Source of the DNA: Bosea vaviloviae
GTDB taxonomy: Bacteria; Pseudomonadota; Alphaproteobacteria; Rhizobiales; Beijerinckiaceae
DNA: 64,000 nt
Direction: 5' to 3'
Assembly (NCBI RefSeq): GCF_001741865.1
Contig: NZ_CP017148.1
Location: 124,001-188,000, forward strand
This document shows positions 16,816 through 25,778 of the stretch, piece by piece. Position 1 is the first letter of the stretch, and every line of letters begins with the position of its first letter. A program made the position numbers and the translations under genes. The notes beneath the pieces were generated by a model. The model did not search any database and was not told where the DNA came from. It saw nothing but the letters and a program-made list of their open reading frames with translations.

Positions 16816-17166
16816 ATGGGCGTCGCCCAATATGCTGATGACGGCGTCTTCGCCCCACGCAGGATCGCGGAAGCCTTGCGAACGACGAGCGAGGAGATCG
16901 CCCGCACGGCCGGGCTCGGCAAGGACGCAATCCAGCGCAAGGACAGGATCCGCTCGGACAAGACTCAGCGGCGCCTGCGCGAGATGATCGAGATCATCAA
17001 CAAGGTCGAGCCGCGCTTCGGCTCCGCGTTGATGGCCTATGCCTGGTATCGCTCCGAACCGCTGTCCGGCTTCTCCGGCCAGACGGCTATGCAACTGGTT
17101 CGCGGCGGCCGGGCCGATGACGTGCTCGACTATATCGACGCGGTCGACGCCGGCGTGCACGCCTGA
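16816..17166 (+). CDS. Xre/MbcA/ParS-type antitoxin
   Basis: A 116-residue protein. The N-terminal half carries a degenerate HTH (RRIAEALRTTSEEIARTAGLGKDAIQR) and the C-terminal half the toxin-binding domain with the typical AYAWYRSEPLSGFSGQTAMQLVRGGRADDVLDYIDAVDAG. This is the standard antitoxin of RES-Xre modules. It starts at an ATG with GGAGAT upstream. The toxin gene follows after 2 bases. It probably represses its own promoter with the toxin. Confidence 0.92.
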   Translation: MGVAQYADDGVFAPRRIAEALRTTSEEIARTAGLGKDAIQRKDRIRSDKTQRRLREMIEIINKVEPRFGSALMAYAWYRSEPLSGFSGQTAMQLVRGGRADDVLDYIDAVDAGVHA

Positions 17167-17168
17167 CC

Positions 17169-17672
17169 GTGCCGCTCCGCTACGACGGAAAACTCTATCG
17201 AGCTCTCAACCCGATCTACGCGCGTGAACCGCTGTCGGGGCGCGGCGCCGAACTCTATGGCGGCCGGTTCAATCCGAAGGGTGTGCCGGCGCTCTACACC
17301 TCCCTGTCGATTATGACGGCGCTGAGGGAATCCAACCAGGTCGGCAACCTGCAGCCGACGACGCTCGTCGCCTATGAGGCGCAAATCGAAGCCGTGTTCG
17401 ATTGTCGCGACGAGACAACGCTCGCCGCCGAAGGCATGGATGCCGCCGCTCTCGCGGACCCGACATGGCGAGACGAGATGAGGGCAACCGGGGAAGCGAA
17501 GACGCAAAATCTCGCCCGGCGCCTGATTGGCGCGGGCTATAGCGGCCTGCTCGTTCGAAGCTTTGCCACGGGCGCGAGCCTCGACGATCTGAACCTCGTG
17601 CTCTGGAGGTGGGCCGACAGACCTCCGGCCCGTCTCATTTTGGTCGACGACGAGAACCGCCTCTCGCGATAG
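17169..17672 (+). CDS. RES-domain toxin
   Basis: A 167-residue RES toxin. The conserved pieces are YRALNPIYAREPLSGRGAELYGGRFNPKGVPALYTS at the N-terminus (Arg, and the GGRFN block) and the glutamate in MTALRESNQVG; the C-terminus carries the region around SGLLVRSFA. RES toxins deplete NAD+ or ADP-ribosylate targets. The start is GTG at 17169, two bases after the antitoxin stop. The length is normal. Together with the PIN and AbiE pairs this makes three maintenance or defence modules in the accessory half. Confidence 0.92.
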   Translation: MPLRYDGKLYRALNPIYAREPLSGRGAELYGGRFNPKGVPALYTSLSIMTALRESNQVGNLQPTTLVAYEAQIEAVFDCRDETTLAAEGMDAAALADPTWRDEMRATGEAKTQNLARRLIGAGYSGLLVRSFATGASLDDLNLVLWRWADRPPARLILVDDENRLSR

Positions 17673-17730
17673 GGCCAAATGCTGCGTGGTTTTGCGACAG
17701 ACGATCGGACCGCACCCCGCCCGGGTCCCC

Positions 17731-17769
17731 GTTGCGCTTGCGCAATGTGGTGGTCCTTAGGGGCGGAAC
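17731..17769. repeat. 39-base repeat box, copy 2
   Basis: Near-identical to 10025-10063. Here the following bases resemble the DUF736 leader near 7945-7995, but no minus-strand gene follows: the RES toxin occupies that side. It is an orphan leader. The rest of 17673-18056 shows no gene. Confidence 0.7.
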
Positions 17770-17954
17770 AGCGTGGAGAGCGGCCAGGAGCGGCTTTCGT
17801 GGCTTGCGGGAGGAATGACGGCGCAGCCGGCAGGGAAGAAAGTTGTCGGCGGCCGTTGCGGGAGTGGAAGGAACAAGCATCGGCCTTTTGAGCGGTTCCG
17901 CTTCCCCAGCCGCCCGTAGCGGTTGCCGATAGCCTCGATGCGGTCGCGTCGTTG

Positions 17955-17986
17955 ACAATGAGGATGATGACTGTCATCCTCATTGT
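17955..17986. promoter_or_regulatory. 13-bp perfect inverted repeat before hydratase gene
   Basis: ACAATGAGGATGA (17955-17967) is exactly mirrored by TCATCCTCATTGT (17974-17986) around 6 bases. TTGACA at 17952-17957 overlaps the left arm. The position 70 bp before the hydratase-family gene, plus the TetR gene in the same block, makes it a candidate TetR operator. A hairpin role cannot be excluded. Confidence 0.65.
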
Positions 17987-18056
17987 TGTCGACCAGATGG
18001 TCTGCACACCTCGACACCTCCGGTGCTCGGCGCCCTAGAACGAAGGAATCTTTCGG

Positions 18057-18893
18057 ATGAGTGCTCCACTGACCCAGTTCACGATCAACGAGGCAGCGCC
18101 GGGATACTGGCGGGTGACCTTCAACAATCCGCCGATTAACCTGTGCGATCCGGAGACCCTCATCGAGCTGCAGCAGATCGTCGGTCTCATCGAGTCCGAT
18201 GACACCTTGCGGGTGGTCGTGTTCGATAGCGCTGACCCGGACTTCTTCGTCAATCACTACGACGTCTCGCGGGTTACCGATTTTCCCCTGACGCCGGGGC
18301 CGACTGGTCTGCCGACGTTCATCGATGCCACGACACGGTTGACCACCTCCCCGGTCGTGACCATCGCGTCGATTCGGGGTCGCACTCGCGGCGGGGGTTC
18401 TGAGATTGCTCTGGCGTGTGATATGCGTTTTGCCAGCCTGGAGCGAGCCATCTTCGCTCAGATCGAAGTCGGGGCAGGCGTCTTCCCGGGCGGTGGCGGA
18501 ACCGAGCGCCTACCCCTACTCGTCGGACGGGCCAGGGCGCTCGAAATCGTCCTCGGCAGTGACGATTTCGACGCAGCAACGGCAGCGAACTACGGGTGGG
18601 TGAACCGCGCACTCCCCGATGATGAGCTCGACGCCTTCGTCGACAACCTCGCTCGGCGCATCGCGTCGTTCGACAAGCCTGCGCTCGCCGAGGCCAAGCG
18701 GTTGATCAACCGTAAAACTCTGCCCTCCGCTGAGGACCTGATGCAGACACAGGACGCTTTCCTCAACGCGTTCTCTTGGCCGACTGTCCAAGAGCGGGGA
18801 GCCCGAATCGCGCAAAAGCGTGGCGAAGTGGGTCCTGACTTCGAGGCACGCCTCGGTCATCACCTCGGCAATCTCAGCACCGACACCCAATGA
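18057..18893 (+). CDS. Enoyl-CoA hydratase/isomerase family protein
   Basis: A 278-residue crotonase-fold protein. The oxyanion-hole region is IRGRTRGGGSEIALACDMRFAS (about 102-123), and FAQIEVGAGVFPGGGGTERLPLLVG follows. The usual hydratase glutamates are not clearly both present in the second region, so it may be an isomerase, hydrolase or a variant rather than a classical hydratase. Codon choice and protein style differ from the neighbours and look actinobacterial to me. It is followed by a TetR gene and preceded by a strong palindrome, as in a small self-regulated cargo. Substrate unknown. Confidence 0.82.
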   Translation: MSAPLTQFTINEAAPGYWRVTFNNPPINLCDPETLIELQQIVGLIESDDTLRVVVFDSADPDFFVNHYDVSRVTDFPLTPGPTGLPTFIDATTRLTTSPVVTIASIRGRTRGGGSEIALACDMRFASLERAIFAQIEVGAGVFPGGGGTERLPLLVGRARALEIVLGSDDFDAATAANYGWVNRALPDDELDAFVDNLARRIASFDKPALAEAKRLINRKTLPSAEDLMQTQDAFLNAFSWPTVQERGARIAQKRGEVGPDFEARLGHHLGNLSTDTQ

Positions 18894-19002
18894 CACCAAG
18901 CCCCCCTGGATGGGGGAGCCTTGGCGTACGTTCGCCTGAACTGGATCGTTACCAAACTCACCAGGATGTAACTGGTGTCGCATCGGGGCCGGAGGTTCAT
19001 TC

Positions 19003-19572
19003 ATGGGTAGTTCGAAAGCTGACAAGGCGGCAAGCCACGATCGAATCGTCGACATCGCTGCGGCTCGAATGCGCCGCAGTGGCATAAACGGTGTCGGAGT
19101 AGCGGAGCTGATGCGGGAAGCCGGCCTGACGCACGGCGGCTTCTATCGTCATTTCGAATCCCGAGATGAACTGGTCGGCGCCGCGGTGGAACACGCCTTG
19201 GCTCAGGGAAGTGCGCGGACCGTGGCTGCGTCCGGCCAAGGTGGCAGACGGGCGCTCGAAGCGATCGTCGACGACTACCTCAGTCCAGCCCACCGCGCCC
19301 ACCCTGAGGCCGGATGCGCAGTGGCCGGGTTGGCCGAGGACATTTCGCGCGCGGATGATCGAACCCGCTCGGCCTACGGACGCCAGATCGAGCAGTACCT
19401 CGAGCTTCTGGCCGGGTTGACGCCGGGTACGGACGCCGCTGGTGATCGACGTCGCGCCTGCTTGGTACTCAGCGCACTGGTTGGTGCCCTTGCCATGGCA
19501 CGAGCAATCGGCGAAGGGGGCCTGTCCGACGAAATCCTCTCCGAGACTGCAACGGCACTCAAGGAGCTCTAG
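19003..19572 (+). CDS. TetR-family regulator
   Basis: A 189-residue protein. The N-terminal HTH is complete: IVDIAAARMRRSGINGVGVAELMREAGLTHGGFYRHFESRDELVGAAVEHAL. The C-terminal ligand domain has the CAVAGLAEDISR and CLVLSALVGALAMARAI segments seen in regulators of the TetR_C_16/LmrA-like group. The start at ATG 19003 is preceded by GGAGG about 8 bases away. It is probably a repressor acting on the 13-bp palindrome before the hydratase gene. The stop codon overlaps the relic of an IS630 transposase, so the right edge of the block is an insertion scar. Confidence 0.88.
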   Translation: MGSSKADKAASHDRIVDIAAARMRRSGINGVGVAELMREAGLTHGGFYRHFESRDELVGAAVEHALAQGSARTVAASGQGGRRALEAIVDDYLSPAHRAHPEAGCAVAGLAEDISRADDRTRSAYGRQIEQYLELLAGLTPGTDAAGDRRRACLVLSALVGALAMARAIGEGGLSDEILSETATALKEL

Positions 19573-19735
19573 TTTCCTGCGCCAGAGATTCGTTGGATAT
19601 ATGTGGCGAGTGAGTTGAGGATTTCGTCGGCGGCTTTGGTCCAGACGAATGGTTTGGGTGACCCAGTTACTTACGTCTTTCTCGAGCGCGGCGACGCTGT
19701 TGTGTACGCCGCGTTGGAGTATTTGGTCGGTGAGG
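19569..19735 (-). pseudogene. IS630-type transposase C-terminal relic
   Basis: The minus strand reads PKPFVWTKAADEILNSLATY to a stop, the usual C-terminus of IS630-family transposases. Further upstream, in another frame, it reads RGVHNSVAALEKDVSNWV, which normally precedes it. The piece is thus frameshifted and truncated, with no N-terminus or DDE core left. It ends at a CTAG at 19569-19572, which also forms the TetR stop. IS630 elements insert at TA sites, so this may mark an original element edge. Confidence 0.65.
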
Positions 19736-20149
19736 TATCGTCGACTGCCGCCTGGCCTGGCCTGGCCTTATCGCAAGCCTCATTGTGAGAACGCCCTACC
19801 GAGGGCTTAGCTTTCGTTCCCGCTTAACAGGTCAAGGAGGCGACATTTGGTCGAATGGCGAGCTAGCCTACCTGAGCGAGGGCGTTGAACGGGGCGCGCC
19901 TATCGAGCCCGACCTTGAGCGAGCTGACAATCCCTTCTGATGGGTGGACTTCGCAGTATCACGCTGCTCAGCGGGCTTTTGCTTAGCGTAGGATTCAACC
20001 CCTTCCGCGACCGTGCGCAGCGGCCCGGAATCGGGGGGCCGCGACGTGCCGCGAAAGTCTGTCGCACAAGTTTGACTTTTGCACCTGACTTTCGCGACAG
20101 AAATTTCCCTAAACAATCAGCGCCGGCGATTTGTCGCCAAACTTAGACA
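19736..20149. other. Insertion scar with nested inverted repeats, no gene
   Basis: About 410 bases without a convincing gene. CGCGAAAGTC (20050-20059) and GACTTTCGCG (20087-20096) are perfect inverted repeats; CTGTCGC (20059-20065) and GCGACAG (20094-20100) form a second overlapping pair. They look like a mobile-element end or a recombination site. The stretch ends just at the stop of the large methylase-helicase gene. I could not assign it to a known transposon. Confidence 0.4.
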
Positions 20150-23100
20150 CTATGCTGCTGCCCGCTGTCCGATCGGGTCCTCAACAGTTCGCGGATCAAC
20201 GTCGGCCGCAAGGGCCTTTTCCACATCGGCAAGCTGCTGCCGCTTCTCGGAAAGTTCGCCTGCGAAGGCGAATTCCCCACCATCGCGCGACTGATAGGAA
20301 GCAAGGCGGCGCCGGGCATCGGCCAGACGCTGGCGATAGCGCTCCCGCTCGCCCTCGAAATCCCCGAGCGCATGTTCGAGGCGCGCGATCGCGCCGAGCG
20401 GCGTCACCGTGACCGGAAGCTCGATCTCGAAGTCGGCTCCAGTGCGCATCAGCATGGTGTTGTAGCGATAGCCGTCACGTCCGAACCGTTCGCCGGAATA
20501 TTCAAAGTCGAAGCCACCAATCAAGGCGATGACGCTCTCGCCCTGCTGCTGGAGCTGCACCAGAGTCAGGATCTCCTTCATCAGCGCGCGGCCCGCCTCC
20601 TTGCGCTCGGCGTAGGTCTTACCCGTCACGGTCATGGCGAAGGCGTCGCCGGCGGTAGGCACGAGTCGCTCGATATCCTGTCCGATCTCACCAATGCGCC
20701 GGGCGGACAGCTCGATCTCGCGTTCGGCGTCGCGGATCTGCCGGCGAACGGCATGCTGATCGTCGATATGGGCCGCGCGCAAACGCTCGAGCCGTGCGAT
20801 GTCGGCCTCCAGCCCGGCCTTCTGCATCAGGCGCTGATCACCCGACGCGATCGCCTTCGCCATCGCGAACTGGTTTGCCTGGCCCTCGCCGAGGTCCTCC
20901 AGCCGCCGGATCGAGGTGTCGCCCGAAAGTGCTGCCGCAATGAAGCGGGCCTTCCGCTCGTTGTTCTGCCACATCGTGGCATCGAGGCTGCCTTCGGTCG
21001 CGTAGGCGAAGATAAAGACCTCGTCATGCTGGTTGCCCTGGCGCACGATGCGGCCCTCGCGCTGCTCGATTTGAGACGGCAGCCAGGGAACATCGAGGTG
21101 GTGGAGCGCCTTCAGGCGGAGCTGGGCATTGACGCCCGTGCCCATCGTATCCGAGCTCCCGATCAGGAAGCGGACCTTGCCGGCGCGGACATCGCCGAAC
21201 AGCCGCTGCTTCGCCTCCGACTTCCTGAAGTCCTGCATGAAGGCGATTTCGCACGCCGGCACGCCGAGTCGGACCAACTCGTCCCGAATCCAGCGATAGG
21301 CAGAAAACCCCCTGCTCTTCTCGACACTGATCGTGCCGAGGTCGGAGAAGATCATCTGCGCGGCACCGGGCAGCTCGAAGGGCTTTCCGTCCGGCCGGAC
21401 ATAGCTCTTGCCGGCCGTCTCCTGCCAGATGCGGAAGGCGTTCGCGATCAGGTCGTTGAGCTTGTTGTCCGGCTCGTTGTAATTGTCCGGATCGACCAGC
21501 CGCAGGTCGATCGCCGCGTGGCGGCCATCGGTGATGACCGAGAGCAGGATGTCGTCGCCCGGCTCCGGGGGCCGGTCGCGCATCTCGATCGCCTTGATGC
21601 GCTCGCCGAGCTGGACCTGGTAGAGCTTGAATGCCGGCGTCGGCTTGGCCGTCAGGATCTGGCGCCGACCGGTCGAGATCGCCGGAACCTTGACGTACTG
21701 CCGCAGATCCTCCGGCGTCACCACGTCGGCGAAGGACCGGAACATGGCGATCAGTTCCGGCACGTTGACGAAGGTGGCGAAGCGCGTGACCGGCTTGTAC
21801 TTGCCCGACGGTTGGAGCTCGAGCTCGGTCGAGACGTCGCCGAAGGTCGCCGCCCAGGCGTCGAACTCATGCAGACCGCGCTGAGACAGGGCCTCGTAGC
21901 CGAGATAGCGCTGCACCGAGAACATCTCGCCGAGCGTGTTGGTGATCGGCGTGCCGGAAGCCAACACCAGCGCCCGGCCCGGGTTCCTCGTCTCAATGAA
22001 GCGGGACTTCACATAGAGATCCCAGGCGCGCTGCGAGCCTGACGGATCGACGCCCTTCAAGGTCGACATGTTCGTGGCGAAGGAGAGCTTGCGGAACTCC
22101 TGCGCTTCATCGACGATGATCTGGTCGACGCCGATCTCGGAAATGGTGAGGAGGTCGTCCTTACGGGTCGCGAGCGCCTCGAGGCGCTCCTTCAATCCCT
22201 CCTTCAGCCGCTCGAGGCGCTTGCGCGAGACGCGGTCGTCGCTTTCGACCCTGGTCAGGAGCTGCTCGTAGAGTTCCAGCTCATCCTGAATCATCTGCTG
22301 CTCGAAGGCGGAGGGCACGCCGATGAATCGGAAAGCGCTGTGCGTGATGATGATCGCGTCCCAGGTCGCGGTCGCGGCGCGCGACAGGAATCTGGCGCGC
22401 TTGTCCTTGGTGAAATTGGTCTCGTCGGCGACGAGGATGCGGGCGTTCGGATAGAGCGCCAGGAACTCGCGCGCGGCTTGCGCGAGGCAATGGCCGGGAA
22501 CGACCAGCATGGCCTTGGCGATCAGGCCGAGCCGACGCTGCTCCATGATGGCGGCGACAAAAGTCATCGTCTTGCCGGCGCCGACGGCATGGGCGAGATA
22601 GGTCGCGCCCGAGGCGATGATGCGCCAGATGCCGCGCTTCTGATGCCCATACAGAACGAAGGCGCCAGAGGCTCCCGGCAGCTTCAGGTGCGAGCCGTCG
22701 AAGGCGCGCGGCACGATGTTGTTGAAGCGGTCGTTATAGACGCGCACCAGCCGGTCGGTCCGGTCGGAATCGGACCAGATCCAGGTCTGGAAAGCGGCCT
22801 TGATCTTCTGCAGCTTCTCCTTCGCCGCCTCGGTGTCGACGACGTTCAGAACGCGACGTTCCTTGCCGTCGTCCTCGACGGTGTCGAAGATCTGGGGCAC
22901 GCGGCTGTTCAGCGCATCGCCGAGCAGTTCGCCGGCGTGACGGCGCCCGGTGCCCCATTCCGACGTGCCGGCAGCCATCCAGCCGAGCTGACGGGCCTCG
23001 ACCGTCCATGAGGCCAGTTCCGGCATATGATGGATCCGGATCTCGGCGCCCATTGCCTCCTTGATGAAGGCGACAATGTCGGCAGCGGGAATCCAGGGCG

Positions 23101-25258
23101 CGCCGAGCCGGGCGGTGATGTCGGAGGGCCGCAGATCGACTGGCTGCACGCCCTGCAACGCCGTGACATTGCGCTCATAGGCAGGCTCGAGGGCCGCGGC
23201 GGCTTGAGCGACCGCGAGCTTCGAGCGAACCGCACCGGAAAGATAGGCGTCGGCCGCCTGCCAGGGGCCCTCGGCCGGATCGCGGAAAATGGCGCTGCCG
23301 AGCTCGGCGATGACGTCGTCCGCGTCACGATGCAGCAGCTCGGCGATGTGGTCGGGATCGACATGGCCGCGCTCGTTGAGCACGACGGCGAGCGCGTCCG
23401 TGGCGCTCGTGATGACGGGCGGCGCCGGCGGGGCGATAACCCGCTCGGTGAAGATCGGACCCGGCCTCGCCGTGTCGGATTCGAGGTCGTAGTCCTCGAT
23501 CGACGCGACCAGCCAGCAGTCCGGGTCGTCGATGAACGGCTGGAGGTTCGGGCGGCGATGCGTCTCACGGACCTCGCCGGTTTCCGGGTCTTCCGTGGTC
23601 GAGACGACCGTGGTGTTGATCGGCCCGTAGGCCCTGACGAAATTCGACCAGGCGATGCGTAAGCGGACCTGCGCATCCTTCCAAGGGCGGTCGAGTTCCT
23701 GGCATTTGAGCACCTCGCGGACCGCATCGCGGATCGGGATCAGCTTCTGGATGATCCGGACATGTTTTTCCGGAACGCCGTCGGCGCTGCGGCCCTTCCG
23801 CACCGTGACAGCGACCGGGTTCCCGTCGAGGATCTGCATGAGGCCCTGTCGATTGTCGAGGACATAGCTGCCCTCGCGGACATGCCTGTCGTCGGGGCGC
23901 TCGTGGACGATCGGCACATCGTCGCCGTCGAGGTCGATCGCCTCCGGCGCGCCGTCATAGAGGCCTTCCGGGAGAAGGTTGATGGCGGCGGTCAACCTGG
24001 CGTCGAGATCCTCGCCGTCATTCGGCAGGCAGGTATAAGTCTCGCCGAACGGTCCGGAGGTCAGGGCATGGGTTCCGAGCACCATGCCGGGATGGCGCGC
24101 GAACCAGCGATTGATGCGGATCGCGCCCTCGTCCTCCGTCGCCGGCCGGACCTCTTCGAGATCGAGCCAGGAGACATCGCCCTCCGGCTCATCGCGCCTG
24201 CGCTTCCGAAAAAAAAGGATGTCGACCCCGACGTCCGTCCCGGCATCGGCGCGGAAGCTGCCTTCTGGCAGCCGGATCGCCGCGACAAGGTTGGCCATCG
24301 TCGCGATCTGCTCGCGTGCGGTGGCGTCCACCTTGTCCATCGTGCCGTGACTGGTCGCGAAGGCGGCAAGCCCGCCGGGCTTCAGCCGGTCGATCGCCTT
24401 CACGATGAAGTAGTCATGCAAGCGCAGACTGAGCGATCGGAAGGCACGGTCCGAACGCACGGTTCGATCGGAGAAGGGAGGATTGCCGATGGCGAGATCG
24501 AACCGCGCCGGCAGATCGGTGCGCGCGAAGTCGCCGGCGATGATCCGGGCGCGCGGCCGGAGCAGCCTCGCGATCCGCGCCGAGACGGGATCGAGCTCGA
24601 CGCCGGTGACGTGCGAGATCTCGCGCAGATCCTCGGGCATCAACACCGGAAAGAGCCCCGTGCCGATGCCTGGCTCAAGCACGCGGCCGCCGCGCCAGCC
24701 GAAGCGCAGCAATCCGGCCCAGATCGCCCGCACGATGAACTCCGGAGTGAAATGGGCGTACTGCGTGCAGCGGGCCAACGAAGCATAATCCGCGTCGTCC
24801 ACTGCATCCTGCAGTGCAGCGCCGATCTCACCCCAGCCCTGCGCGAAATCGGCCTCGCCGGGCCGGCGGAACACGCCATTGGCGAGCTCGGAGGCGCCGA
24901 AGCCGGTGAAGCGGATCAGCCGCGCCTGCTCTTCCCGCTTGGCCGGCCGCCCCAGGCACTCGATCTCGGCCGCCAGCCGGATCGCCGCGATGCTGTCGCG
25001 CGCCCGCGGCTTCCAGCCCCGGGCCAGGCCGCGATCGCCGACGAGGTGGAAATCCTGCCCGCGGCTCCGGGGCTGCGTCACCGTCGGCCGTTCGGATATC
25101 CTGGCTGGCATCGCTGGCGCCGGCGTCGATGGCGGCGGATTGTCATGGTCCGGATTGTCGTTGGATCCGGCTGGAAACGCCGTGATGCCGAGGCCAAGCC
25201 CCGAGGACAGGGCCGTGTTGCCGAAGAGATCGAGGGTGAAGGAATCGTCATGCGCCAT
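20150..25258 (-). CDS. DarB-type methylase-helicase fusion, antirestriction
   Basis: A 1,702-residue protein. Near the N-terminus is an adenine-N6 methylase: SAM motif VLEPGIGTG at about 193-201 and catalytic NPPF at 259-262. A superfamily 2 helicase follows: Walker A AHAVGAGKT near 886, DEAQ near 1047, and the last motif QREGRIVRQGN near 1399. The final 250 residues are coiled-coil. The layout resembles P1 DarB and the strawberry-notch-like methylase-helicases of ICEs and plasmids, thought to protect entering DNA from restriction. A regular modification role is possible; no partner endonuclease gene is nearby. The coding frame is intact over 5.1 kb, and the gene sits beside the DUF3085, DUF1419 and Toprim genes usual for these elements. 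Confidence 0.85.
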   Translation of the reverse strand: MAHDDSFTLDLFGNTALSSGLGLGITAFPAGSNDNPDHDNPPPSTPAPAMPARISERPTVTQPRSRGQDFHLVGDRGLARGWKPRARDSIAAIRLAAEIECLGRPAKREEQARLIRFTGFGASELANGVFRRPGEADFAQGWGEIGAALQDAVDDADYASLARCTQYAHFTPEFIVRAIWAGLLRFGWRGGRVLEPGIGTGLFPVLMPEDLREISHVTGVELDPVSARIARLLRPRARIIAGDFARTDLPARFDLAIGNPPFSDRTVRSDRAFRSLSLRLHDYFIVKAIDRLKPGGLAAFATSHGTMDKVDATAREQIATMANLVAAIRLPEGSFRADAGTDVGVDILFFRKRRRDEPEGDVSWLDLEEVRPATEDEGAIRINRWFARHPGMVLGTHALTSGPFGETYTCLPNDGEDLDARLTAAINLLPEGLYDGAPEAIDLDGDDVPIVHERPDDRHVREGSYVLDNRQGLMQILDGNPVAVTVRKGRSADGVPEKHVRIIQKLIPIRDAVREVLKCQELDRPWKDAQVRLRIAWSNFVRAYGPINTTVVSTTEDPETGEVRETHRRPNLQPFIDDPDCWLVASIEDYDLESDTARPGPIFTERVIAPPAPPVITSATDALAVVLNERGHVDPDHIAELLHRDADDVIAELGSAIFRDPAEGPWQAADAYLSGAVRSKLAVAQAAAALEPAYERNVTALQGVQPVDLRPSDITARLGAPWIPAADIVAFIKEAMGAEIRIHHMPELASWTVEARQLGWMAAGTSEWGTGRRHAGELLGDALNSRVPQIFDTVEDDGKERRVLNVVDTEAAKEKLQKIKAAFQTWIWSDSDRTDRLVRVYNDRFNNIVPRAFDGSHLKLPGASGAFVLYGHQKRGIWRIIASGATYLAHAVGAGKTMTFVAAIMEQRRLGLIAKAMLVVPGHCLAQAAREFLALYPNARILVADETNFTKDKRARFLSRAATATWDAIIITHSAFRFIGVPSAFEQQMIQDELELYEQLLTRVESDDRVSRKRLERLKEGLKERLEALATRKDDLLTISEIGVDQIIVDEAQEFRKLSFATNMSTLKGVDPSGSQRAWDLYVKSRFIETRNPGRALVLASGTPITNTLGEMFSVQRYLGYEALSQRGLHEFDAWAATFGDVSTELELQPSGKYKPVTRFATFVNVPELIAMFRSFADVVTPEDLRQYVKVPAISTGRRQILTAKPTPAFKLYQVQLGERIKAIEMRDRPPEPGDDILLSVITDGRHAAIDLRLVDPDNYNEPDNKLNDLIANAFRIWQETAGKSYVRPDGKPFELPGAAQMIFSDLGTISVEKSRGFSAYRWIRDELVRLGVPACEIAFMQDFRKSEAKQRLFGDVRAGKVRFLIGSSDTMGTGVNAQLRLKALHHLDVPWLPSQIEQREGRIVRQGNQHDEVFIFAYATEGSLDATMWQNNERKARFIAAALSGDTSIRRLEDLGEGQANQFAMAKAIASGDQRLMQKAGLEADIARLERLRAAHIDDQHAVRRQIRDAEREIELSARRIGEIGQDIERLVPTAGDAFAMTVTGKTYAERKEAGRALMKEILTLVQLQQQGESVIALIGGFDFEYSGERFGRDGYRYNTMLMRTGADFEIELPVTVTPLGAIARLEHALGDFEGERERYRQRLADARRRLASYQSRDGGEFAFAGELSEKRQQLADVEKALAADVDPRTVEDPIGQRAAA

Positions 25259-25367
25259 CGGAACATCTCCTTGCGTTGAAGGCGCGCGCTATCGGCCCGC
25301 CGGACGCTGGCCGGCGGGAGCGATGATCGCGGGAATGTTGGGAGGAACGGGTAGTCGGCCCGCCGGA

Positions 25368-25766
25368 TCAGCGGCGGATCAGGCTGAACGACATGCTGGT
25401 GTCGGTCATCTCGATCGACAGATGCGTGGCTTCGGGAAAGGCCGTGATCAGCTTCACGAGCTCGACAGCGTCGAGAAAATTGATGCCGTCATCGCCGCCG
25501 AAATGCTGGCGCTTGTAGTGCCAGTAGTCCGGATTGGTCTTCGGATCGCATTCCTCGGCATAGACGACGAGGGGACGCTGCCCCTCGGCGAGCTTGCCGT
25601 TGGATAGGATGTAGACGCCCTCGTCGCCGACCAGCCAGAGGCCGGGCTTTTCGTCCTTACCGGGGGCGAGGCCGTAATGGGGATTGCGGAAACCGCCGTT
25701 GAGGAAAGCGTCGATTCGTCCACGCGCGATGACGGCGCGGACATCGGTCACGGAAAAGGTGAACAT
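25368..25766 (-). CDS. DUF3085-like protein
   Basis: A 132-residue protein similar to the DUF3085 family of plasmid and ICE backbones: GRIDAFLNGGFRNPHYGLAPGKD, then PGLWLVGDEGVYILSNGKL and VVYAEECDPKTNPDYWHYKRQHFGGDDG. The last is a well-kept block with Cys, His and acidic residues. No activity is known to me. It follows the DUF1419 gene after 12 bp and precedes the methylase-helicase gene, on the same strand. Confidence 0.78.
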   Translation of the reverse strand: MFTFSVTDVRAVIARGRIDAFLNGGFRNPHYGLAPGKDEKPGLWLVGDEGVYILSNGKLAEGQRPLVVYAEECDPKTNPDYWHYKRQHFGGDDGINFLDAVELVKLITAFPEATHLSIEMTDTSMSFSLIRR

Positions 25767-25778
25767 CGCCGCCTCCCA

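Noticed and set aside
19736..20149. A Tn3-type transposon end or resolvase gene
   Set aside because: The inverted repeats do not match the Tn3-type ends I know, and the 82-codon minus-strand frame has no resolvase motif.
20372..22042. Long plus-strand frame inside the methylase-helicase
   Set aside because: Antisense shadow of a gene with clear motifs.
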